Positions 1-6,200 of a DNA stretch of 7,582 bases are shown here, piece by piece. The position numbers and the translations under genes are program-made. The DNA lies in contig CALLJA010000022.1 of NCBI GenBank assembly GCA_938008865.1, positions 1 through 7,582 on the forward strand. Direction: 5' to 3'. The notes below the pieces were generated by a model that did no database searches, was not told the DNA's origin, and was given only the letters and a program-made list of their open reading frames with translations. The first letter of the stretch is position 1, and each line of letters begins with the position of its first letter. The DNA is from an uncultured Anaerolineales bacterium. GTDB lineage: Bacteria > Chloroflexota > Anaerolineae > Anaerolineales > Villigracilaceae.

Positions 1-815
1 AACGATGCGCCGTCCGTCGAAGTGCAGGCGGGCGGGGATACGTTCGTGACCGGCACGCCGCCCGCTCCCACACGGACGGTGTACACGAGGCCGGCCTGCA
101 TCACGAAATCGGCATAGCCATTCCCCAATTCGGGTTTGAATCCGCTAAAAAAGCGCTCCTCGCCGCCGTCCCAGGTGACGATGATCTCCGCGCCGGCCAC
201 CGGCCTGCGGCGGGCGTCGGTCACGATGACCTGCAACAGGCCTTCCGGTAAATCCGTTTCGCACAGGGTATCTTGCGCGGTCAGTTCGTAGGCGCGCCCG
301 GGCAGGGGCGTGGGGGTGCGGGTGGGGCGCGGCGTCGCCGTGCTGACCGTGGCGGGCGGTTCGATGACCTGCTCGGGGATGATGGTCTCGGTCAGGCCGG
401 GCGTCGAGCCGGGCGGCAGTGTGATCACCAGGATGGGCGTGGACGTGACAGGCGGGCGGGTCGGTTGGGGCGCAGCGGCCGAGGCCTGCTGTTGCAAATC
501 CGCGGCCAGTTGGGCCACCTGCTGCACATCCTCGAAGGGCTTGCCCGCCGCCAGCATCTGCTGGGCCTGGGCGTTGAGCGCGGCCAGCGGGTTCGCGTCT
601 CCCAACAAGGCCAGGCGCGCGCGGGCACGTTCCAGGTCGTGGTTCGAGGCGTAGGCGGAGGCGATCAACGCGCGCAGCTCATCCTTGAAGTCGGTGCGCA
701 GGGTGCTCGGCGCGGTATCCTTGAAAGGCGCAGGCGCAACGACCCACGCATACAGCACGCCGGCGCCCGCGCCCGCCAGCAGCAACAGCAATGCCAGCCA
801 GGGAAAGCGTCTCAT
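1..815 (-). CDS. Membrane-anchored protein with helical N-terminal part, Pro/Thr-rich stalk and C-terminal beta-type domain (C-terminus outside window)
   Basis: Reading leftward from the ATG at 815-813, the frame stays open to the window edge (271 codons), so the C-terminus is missing. I see a basic start (MRRFPW), one hydrophobic segment at about residues 5-27, then a helical region at about 33-112 rich in Ala, Leu and Gln. A low-complexity stalk follows at about 113-172, with runs such as TPRPTRTPTPLP. Last comes a domain from about 175 containing LQVIVTDARRRPVAGAEIIV and YTVRVG, which resembles carboxypeptidase-regulatory or Ig-like beta folds. Cys185 and Cys264 could form a disulfide. The first half is paralogous to the gene just upstream, overlapping it as ATGA (translational coupling); an AGGGG at 828-824 is a fair ribosome site. 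Inferred topology is N-terminus in the cytoplasm and stalk and beta domain outside. Function unknown; ligand or cell-wall binding is only a guess. Confidence 0.8.
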   Translation of the reverse strand, partial: MRRFPWLALLLLLAGAGAGVLYAWVVAPAPFKDTAPSTLRTDFKDELRALIASAYASNHDLERARARLALLGDANPLAALNAQAQQMLAAGKPFEDVQQVAQLAADLQQQASAAAPQPTRPPVTSTPILVITLPPGSTPGLTETIIPEQVIEPPATVSTATPRPTRTPTPLPGRAYELTAQDTLCETDLPEGLLQVIVTDARRRPVAGAEIIVTWDGGEERFFSGFKPELGNGYADFVMQAGLVYTVRVGAGGVPVTNVSPPACTSTDGAS

Positions 816-1156
816 GGCGCCATCCCCTGCCAGGCTTGCATGGCTGTGGTCAGTCTTTGCAGCAGGGCCAGGTCGGCTTCTGAGAATCCCAACTGGCGGG
901 CGTCGGCCAACGCTTGCGCGGCAATCTCACCCGGGGACTGGCTGCCCAGGACGGCCAGCCGTCGGACAGCCTGTTCGGGATTCTGCTCGGTCTGATAGAC
1001 CTCGGCCACCATCAACACGTAATCGGCGCGGTAATCGGCGCGCAGCGTATCGGGCGTCGTATCCACGTATTGGACCGGCGAGACAACCCAGCCATATACC
1101 AGGCCGAGCGCAATGCCGAGGACGAGAGCCAGAAGGGGAAGGGTCCAGCGTGACAT
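812..1156 (-). CDS. Small single-pass membrane protein, paralogue of the following gene
   Basis: This is a 114-residue protein starting MSRWTLPLLALVLG. One membrane segment covers about residues 4-26, followed by a soluble helical part at about 36-110 with a TPR-like feel (MVAEVYQTEQNPEQAVRRLAVLG) but too short for a confident TPR call. The same frame opens further upstream to an ATG at 1291, but that extension would run through the SRP RNA gene and its U tract and has no membrane-protein character, so I chose 1156. No good Shine-Dalgarno precedes this ATG. From the shared YxWVVxP motif onward, about 21 of 51 residues match the next gene, which begins in its stop codon (ATGA, 815-812). The pair looks like a tandem duplication in which this copy lacks the stalk and beta domain. 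I know no named family; hypothetical membrane protein is the honest call. Confidence 0.8.
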   Translation of the reverse strand: MSRWTLPLLALVLGIALGLVYGWVVSPVQYVDTTPDTLRADYRADYVLMVAEVYQTEQNPEQAVRRLAVLGSQSPGEIAAQALADARQLGFSEADLALLQRLTTAMQAWQGMAP

Positions 1157-1172
1157 GGGCGGGGAAGGGGTG

Positions 1173-1190
1173 AAAAAATATCCGGGCAGG
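1173..1190 (-). terminator. Intrinsic terminator of the SRP RNA
   Basis: The 3' strand of the SRP RNA closing helix (1190-1181) is followed within two bases by six Ts on the minus strand (1178-1173). The helix it forms with 1282-1273 is long-range. A local alternative, CCGG (1197-1194) with CCGG (1185-1182), could form faster during transcription. The start codon of the next minus-strand gene lies only 16 bases beyond the T run, so any readthrough would transcribe the membrane-protein pair. Confidence 0.65.
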
Positions 1191-1285
1191 AAACCGGCGG
1201 CACCCAGAGACACTTCCTTACCGTTGCTGCCTCTCGGCCCTGGCGGGGTTCGCAAGGTTCTGCCGCGCCGGGCCTGCCCGGACGC
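1173..1285 (-). ncRNA. ffs: Small bacterial signal recognition particle RNA (4.5S type)
   Basis: This is the RNA scaffold of SRP, which binds Ffh and directs membrane-protein ribosomes to FtsY at the membrane. The sequence shows the conserved domain IV hairpin: the 5' strand CCAGGGCC (1243-1236), a GAGA GNRA tetraloop (1235-1232), and the 3' strand GGCAGCAACGG (1231-1221). This keeps the CAGG/AGCA internal-loop residues bound by Ffh. The preceding GCGAACCCCG (1252-1244 region) and following GGTAAGGAAG also match the usual SRP layout. TCCGGGCAGG (1282-1273) pairs perfectly with CCTGCCCGGA (1190-1181) as closing helix. CGGCA (1265-1261) with TGCCG (1202-1198) and CCGG (1271-1268) with CCGG (1197-1194) extend the rod. 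The length of about 110 nt fits the short form without an Alu domain. It has its own promoter and terminator. The ends are approximate to a few bases. Confidence 0.92.
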
Positions 1286-1290
1286 CTGCA

Positions 1291-1319
1291 AGGATACTCG
1301 AATAGGGAAGGCGTGTCAA
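1291..1319 (-). promoter_or_regulatory. Sigma-70 promoter of the SRP RNA gene
   Basis: On the minus strand a perfect -35 box TTGACA (1319-1314) is separated by exactly 17 bases from TATCCT (1296-1291). The predicted start lies near 1286-1284, right before the SRP RNA closing helix. The -35 box overlaps the TGA stop codon (1318-1316) of the acyltransferase gene, so the promoter is embedded in the end of the upstream gene. A near-consensus promoter of this kind suits a strongly and constitutively expressed stable RNA. Confidence 0.85.
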
Positions 1320-2329
1320 CTACGCGGCGGGATGTGGTCGCCCATCAGGAACTTAAAGCCCGCAGGCCACCAGCGGCGCAGGGCGGAAAAGCCCCCGATG
1401 CTGAGCGCCAGCACCAGGAATGGATACAGGGCCTCCCAGGCGGCAAACGAATCCAGCGCGGGGACCAACGCCCGGACCGCCCGCCCAACGGCGAAGATGA
1501 CCATCATGTGGATAAGGTACACGCCGAGCGAGTAGTCCCGTCCCCAGGCGCTCAGGGTGGGATTCTCCAGCCAGCGGATGCCGCTCAGACCCAGGCTGGC
1601 GATCCCCAGCGCAAAGGGCAGGGTGCCGAGCAGCACCTCGTGCTCGGTCATGGGGATGTCGAAACGCGTGTACAGGAACCAGGTCTCGAAGAGTTGCAGG
1701 CCCAGCCCGCCGACCGTCAACGCGAGGGCCAGCCCGCGGTTCAACGGCCCGCGGCGGAAGAGCCACACGCCCAGGGCCAGGGCGGGGACCGAGAGCCAGT
1801 GTCGGGCGATCACGAAGTCGAAGGGGAATTTGAGGTCAAAAGCCTGGTTGTACGCGCCCGCCAGCAGGATCTGGGCCAGGATGCCCAGCGAGAGCGGGGG
1901 AATCCACTTTTCCAGTTTGTAGTGGAACAGGAATAGCAGGGTGATGAATCCCAGCACCAGCGAACTGGGGAACCACAAGTGGAAGTATTCACCGATGTAG
2001 ATGAAACTGGGAAAGAGCAGGCGGCGGAAAACTTCCTTGACGTCGTGCTCGGCGATCACCATCGGGATGTACAGGATGCTCCACAGCACGAACAGCCAGA
2101 TCAAGCGGTAGAGCGCGGGGCGCACGTCGGCGCGTTTGGGGTCGGCCAGGCGCTGGGCGAAGAAATATCCGCTGACGATGAAAAAGAACGGCACGGCCCA
2201 GCGCGCCTGCAAACGGATCAACACGTTGACCGAATCGGGCAGGCGGCTGAACGAGACGTGCAGGGCGATGACTTCCAGCGTGGCGATCAGGCGCAGGCTG
2301 TCGATGCTCAGGTTGCGGGCGCGGTTCAT
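1316..2329 (-). CDS. Acyltransferase family 3 integral membrane protein
   Basis: The 337-residue multi-pass protein matches the Acyl_transf_3 (OafA/NodX-like) family, which transfers acetyl or other acyl groups to sugars, exopolysaccharide or other acceptors at the cytoplasmic membrane. Family marks visible are the N-terminal RNLSIDSLRLIATLEVIALH (residues 5-24), with Asp10, Arg13 and the likely catalytic His24; AVPFFFIVSGYF (45-56), the usual P-FF-SG segment; HLWFPSSLVL (117-126); and SLGVYLIHMMVI (267-278). About nine or ten hydrophobic segments are present and the length is normal for the family. The start at 2329 gives the expected short cytoplasmic tail. Upstream on the minus strand there is only a weak ribosome site (CGGGAT). 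It is divergent from the partner-switching operon and its last codons hold the SRP RNA promoter. The acceptor substrate cannot be told from sequence. Confidence 0.92.
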   Translation of the reverse strand: MNRARNLSIDSLRLIATLEVIALHVSFSRLPDSVNVLIRLQARWAVPFFFIVSGYFFAQRLADPKRADVRPALYRLIWLFVLWSILYIPMVIAEHDVKEVFRRLLFPSFIYIGEYFHLWFPSSLVLGFITLLFLFHYKLEKWIPPLSLGILAQILLAGAYNQAFDLKFPFDFVIARHWLSVPALALGVWLFRRGPLNRGLALALTVGGLGLQLFETWFLYTRFDIPMTEHEVLLGTLPFALGIASLGLSGIRWLENPTLSAWGRDYSLGVYLIHMMVIFAVGRAVRALVPALDSFAAWEALYPFLVLALSIGGFSALRRWWPAGFKFLMGDHIPPRS

Positions 2330-2376
2330 ATCCCGATTTTATTCCATTTCCCGTTGCGCGGGTTGCGGATGTCTCG

Positions 2377-2385
2377 TGATATAAT
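2377..2385 (+). promoter_or_regulatory. Extended -10 promoter of the partner-switching operon
   Basis: The plus strand carries TGATATAAT: a perfect TATAAT (2380-2385) preceded by TG and one base (2377-2378), the extended -10 form. No good -35 is present; the best, TTGCGC at 2354-2359, would need a 20-base spacer, which the extended -10 could offset. Transcription would start near 2392 and give a leader of about 44 bases. That leader holds a small inverted repeat, CAACTG (2391-2396) with CAGTTG (2404-2409), and a strong GGAGGA ribosome site at 2423-2428. Confidence 0.7.
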
Positions 2386-2435
2386 TTTTCCAACTGGTTC
2401 AAGCAGTTGCCAATTCGATCACGGAGGATCCGTTT

Positions 2436-2771
2436 ATGGAAATCACCAACAAGGAATTCAAGCACTGTGACATGCTCGTGCTGAAAGGCCGCATCGACAG
2501 CGCCACCGCGCCGCAGTTCAGCCAGGCCCTGGATACCATCACCGAATCGGGCCGCTTCAAGATCGTTGTGGATATGAGCGGACTGGAGTACATGTCCAGC
2601 GCGGGGTTCCGCGCCCTGCTTGCCAGCCAGCGTACGTGCAAACGCTACAACCGCGGTGAGGTCGTCCTGGCGGGCGTCCCGTCCCGCATCCAGGAAGCCC
2701 TCGAACTGGCGGGCTTCACCGAGTTGTTCAAGACCTTCGATGATCCCCTGGCCGCCGTCGGCAACTTCTAG
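2436..2771 (+). CDS. STAS-domain anti-anti-sigma factor (RsbV/SpoIIAA type)
   Basis: The 111-residue protein is a single STAS domain over its whole length, normal for anti-sigma factor antagonists. It shows the N-terminal strand pair ending in LVLKGRIDSATAPQF (about 14-28) and the phosphorylation loop VVDMSGLEYMSSAGFRALL (44-62). By alignment with the MDSSG loop of SpoIIAA, Ser55 is the residue expected to be phosphorylated by the partner kinase. The Asp that usually precedes it is Ser54 here and the following Ser is Ala56, a variant common in STAS proteins outside Firmicutes. A good GGAGGA lies 7 bases before the ATG, and an extended -10 promoter precedes it. It is first in an apparent operon with the kinase and the SpoIIE phosphatase, so in its unphosphorylated form it should bind and sequester the kinase encoded next. 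Cytoplasmic. Confidence 0.93.
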   Translation: MEITNKEFKHCDMLVLKGRIDSATAPQFSQALDTITESGRFKIVVDMSGLEYMSSAGFRALLASQRTCKRYNRGEVVLAGVPSRIQEALELAGFTELFKTFDDPLAAVGNF

Positions 2772-2809
2772 CCGCCTGCGCGTCGCAGAATAACGTATTG
2801 AGGAAGGAT

Positions 2810-2842
2810 GCCGCCTCCGACGCCAACGCCGGGGCGGCTTTT
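2810..2842 (+). terminator. Terminator- or attenuator-like hairpin between the STAS and kinase genes
   Basis: GCCGCCTC (2810-2817) pairs with GGGGCGGC (2831-2838) as an 8-bp stem (one G-T pair) with a 13-base loop, followed at once by TTTT (2839-2842) and then GATT. This has the shape of a weak rho-independent terminator lying 38 bases after the STAS stop codon. It also overlaps the first codons of the longest reading of the next gene (from 2808), which argues that the kinase really starts after it. The U run is short, so partial termination is more plausible than a full stop. Confidence 0.5.
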
Positions 2843-2846
2843 GATT

Positions 2847-3263
2847 ATGTCCATGCGCAAGGTCAGGTTCCCTGCCGACTTCCAATACCTGGATGCGATC
2901 CGTGATCTCGTTGCGGAGACCGCCCGCGAGGGTGGGTTCAACGACAAGGAGATCTACTCGATCCAGTTGGCCGCCGACGAGGCCGCCTCGAATATCATCG
3001 AGCACGCCTATGAAGGTGTGACTGATGGCGAGTTGGAGATCGTCTGCGGCATGGACGGCGCCCTGCTGACCATCATCCTGCATGACCACGGGCAGCCCTT
3101 CGACCCGGGCTCGGTCCGCCCGCCTGACCTGAAGGCCGATCTCTCCGACCGCCAGATCGGCGGCCTGGGCATCTACCTGATGCGCAAACTCATGGACGAA
3201 GTGCGCTATGAGTCTTCGCCCGACGGGGGAAACCGCTTAATCCTCAGCAAGCGGAGAAGTTGA
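2847..3263 (+). CDS. HATPase_c_2 serine kinase / anti-sigma factor (RsbW/SpoIIAB type)
   Basis: From the ATG at 2847 this is a 138-residue GHKL-fold kinase of the size usual for RsbW proteins. It should phosphorylate the STAS partner or hold its target protein. Visible motifs (numbered from 2847) are the N-box LAADEAASNIIEHAY (40-54), with Glu45 and Asn49; the G1 box DHGQPFDP (80-87), where Asp80 contacts adenine; and the G2 box IGGLGIYLMRKL (104-115). The closing strand is NRLILSKR. I chose 2847 because family members begin close to the RFPADF strand, as here. An in-frame ATG at 2808 would add 13 Pro-rich residues (MPPPTPTPGRLLI) encoded across a terminator-like hairpin, and its AGGAAGG (2801-2807) touches the start codon with no spacing. 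An ATG at 2853 is also possible. The phosphatase gene follows after 4 bases. Confidence 0.9.
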   Translation: MSMRKVRFPADFQYLDAIRDLVAETAREGGFNDKEIYSIQLAADEAASNIIEHAYEGVTDGELEIVCGMDGALLTIILHDHGQPFDPGSVRPPDLKADLSDRQIGGLGIYLMRKLMDEVRYESSPDGGNRLILSKRRS

Positions 3264-3267
3264 ACGC

Positions 3268-6200
3268 ATGAACGCCGCGCCCCGCGCCGCCCATCCCGAG
3301 GCCTGGGACTGGCGCACGCTTGCCAGCCTGGGGGAGCAACTGGTCAGCACCTCCTCTCTCACCGCCCAGCGCGACCGCATTGTGTCGGTTGCGCGGCAAC
3401 TGGTGCAGGGCGAGGCGGACGTGTGGCTGCACGAGTCGCTCTTTCGCCTGCCCGATTGGGACGAAGAGCGCCTCTTCCCGAGCCAGCCTCCGCACGAGGG
3501 CATGCGCTGCGTCATCCAAAACCGCCGCCTGTACGTCAATAACGGCACTCGCCGCAGCCCGTCCCCGCAGACGGTGGCCGCCGTCCCGCTCGAGGACCAG
3601 GGCTTCATCCTCGGCGCGTTGCAGATCACCCGTCCGCAGGGACCGAAATTCTCCCGCGAGGAGCTGGCCCTGCTCGACGGCCTGGCGCGCATCGTGGCGG
3701 TGGGGCTGTACGCCGCGCACCGTGTCGAGGTCGAGCGCTTCCGCCTCGGGCAGATCAATCTTGTGCGCCAGGTCAGCGCCCAGATCGCCAATGTGCTCAA
3801 CGTAGACGAACTCACGCGCCGCGTGACCGAACTCATCCAGAAGACCTTTCATTTTTATTCCGTTGCCATTTTTACCCTTGAACCCGCAGCGCGGACGCTG
3901 CGCTTTCGTTCGAGCGCCACGGCTCCGCGCAAGGGGCGTAAAAAAATGTCCTTCCCGCGGGAGGTGGAATTGGGCCTCGGCCTGATCGGTTCCGCCGCCC
4001 AGACGGGTGAGCAGGCGGCCAGCCCCGACGTGCGTTCCGACCCGCGCTACCGCTTCATAGACAGCCTGCCCGAGACGCGCTCCGAGGTGGTCATCCCGCT
4101 CAAGATCGAGGACCGCGTGCTGGGCGTGCTCGACGTGCAAAGCGACCGCCTGAATGCCTTTCATCCCAACGACCTGCTGATCCTGAACGCGCTGGCGGAT
4201 AACGTGGCCCGCGCTGTGGAAGGCGCGCGCCTGTACGGTGACCTGCGCCGCCGCGCCGACCAGTTGACCCTGGTGGCCGAGGTCAGCAAAGGCCTGACCT
4301 CCACGCTCGACCTGCGCGAATTGATGCATGACGCCGCCTCGCTGATCCACGACCGCTTCGGGTATCCGCACGTGCAGCTATTCACCGTGCATCCCAACCG
4401 CCGCCTGATCGAATATGAAGCGGGCAGCGGCAAACGCTCCAAGTCGCTGGAGGGATACGCCATCGCCCTCGATGAGCCGCAGGGCATCATCCCGTGGGTG
4501 GCACGCAATGGCGAAACCGCCCTGCTCAACGACGTGACCGCCGACCCGCGCTACACGCCCTCGCCCCTGCCGCCCAAGAACACCCGCTCCGAACTGACCG
4601 TGCCCCTGCGCTATAACAACCGCGTGGTCGGCATCCTTGACGTCCAATCGGACGAGGTCAACGCCTTCGATGAGGAAGATCGCCTGATCTTTGAGACGGT
4701 GGCCGACTCGATCGCTTCGGCCATCCGCAACGCCGACTTGTACCGCTCCGAACGCTGGCGGCGCCAGGTGGCCGATAGTCTGCGCGAGGTGGCGGGCCTG
4801 GTCTCGGCCAATGTGGGCGTGGACCAGGTGCTCGACACCATCCTGACCGAACTTGAGCGCAACCTGCCCGTGGACGTGGCCGCCATCTGGCTGGCGGGCG
4901 ACGGCGGGCTGTTCCTGGCCGCCGTCCACGGGGGGGATGGGGACGCCATCGAGAAGGCCCGCCTCGAGTCGGCGGATGCCTCCATTGGGCTGGTCAGCGC
5001 CCTGTTCGCCGATGCGCCCGTCATCCGCAAGCCCGAGGACCCCATGTTGCCCTCGGGCCTGGCGATGGGGTTCGACGAAAATTATTCCTCGCTGATCGCG
5101 CCCTTACGCGTGGGCGACCAGCCATTGGGAGTCATCACCCTGGCGCATCACACGGCGGGCCGCTACGGTCACGAGGCCCAGGCCATGACCACCACTTTCG
5201 CCAGTTACGCCGCCGTGGCCATCGAGAACGCGCGACTGTACGATTCGGCGCAGGAGCAGGCCTACGCCTCGGCGGCCCTCTTGCAGGTGGCGCAGGCCGT
5301 CGTCAGCCTGAGCGAATTAGACGAGATCCTCGGGACCATCATCCGCATCATGCCGATCCTGGTCGGCATCCAGCGCGTGGCCCTCTACCTGTGGGACCCC
5401 GAAGAAGAGGTCTTCCTGCCCGACCAGGAATACGGCTTGGGCGGGGACGACCACGCCGCGCTGTGGGCGCATCCCTTTGCGCTGGGAGATTTCCCGCTGT
5501 TGGATGCCGCCTGCGAGCAGAATCGTCTGTTGACGCACGCGCTCAAGCCCAGGGCCAAACCGCGCCAGTGGTTGAAGGTCAAGCCCAGGGTCGAGGAGGA
5601 TGAGGCCGAACTGCGCTCCGACGGACGCCTGCTGATGGCCGTCCCGCTCTCGATCAAGAACGACCTGTTCGGGGTCATGCTGGTGGAGGAGGCCGAGGGC
5701 GGACGGCGCTTCCGCACCCGCCGCGTGGAGATCATCAACGGCATCGCCCAGCAGGCCGCGCTCGCCATCCAGAACGACCTGTTGCAGCGCGAGATGGTGG
5801 TGCGCGAGCGCCTCGAAACCGAGGTGCAACTGGCCCGCCAGATCCAGCAGACCTTTCTGCCCACAACCCTGCCCTCGCCCTCAGGCTGGCAGATCTCGGC
5901 GCGCTGGCGCACGGCGCGCCAGGTGGGCGGCGATTTCTACGACGTGATGGAATTGCCGAACGGACGCCTGGGACTGTTCATCGCGGACGTGGCCGATAAG
6001 GGCGTGCCCGCCGCGCTCTTCATGGCCCTCACGCGGACCCTGGTGCGGGCCGCCGTTATCGAGACCGAATCCCCTGCCGAGGCGTTGACCCGCGTCAACA
6101 ACCTGTTGCTGCCCGACACCCAGCAGGGCATGTTCGTCACCGCCGTCTACGCCGTGCTGGACGTGGCCTCGGGCAACCTGACCTACGCCAACGCGGGGCA

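Noticed and set aside
273..995. Plus-strand open frame of 240 codons at the left end
   Set aside because: Its translation is Gly/Arg-rich low complexity and it lies opposite the two paralogous membrane proteins, which have coherent membrane segments and mutual similarity.
1157..1291. N-terminal extension of the 114-residue membrane protein to an ATG at 1291
   Set aside because: It would read through the SRP RNA, its T tail and no membrane-type sequence; the ATG at 1156 directly precedes the hydrophobic anchor.
2350..2362. CCCG-TTGCG-CGGG hairpin in the divergent region as a bidirectional terminator
   Set aside because: The stem is only four pairs and has no T run on either side; divergent genes do not need a terminator there.
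2422..2432. Tiny hairpin CGGA-GGA-TCCG over the STAS ribosome site as a translational switch
   Set aside because: Four base pairs with a three-base loop is too weak to claim; it is most likely a by-product of the ribosome site next to GGATCC.
1989..3089. Long minus-strand open frame opposite the STAS and kinase genes
   Set aside because: It overlaps two genes with clear family motifs on the plus strand plus the end of the acyltransferase in another frame. The Arg/Gly-rich translation is typical of an antisense frame in GC-rich DNA.
3244..4371. Long minus-strand open frame opposite the GAF region (375 codons)
   Set aside because: It lies entirely against the GAF phosphatase gene and has no recognisable domain; its His/Gln/Arg-rich composition marks it as a shadow frame. 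The same holds for the minus-strand frames at 4378-4929 and 5317-5829.
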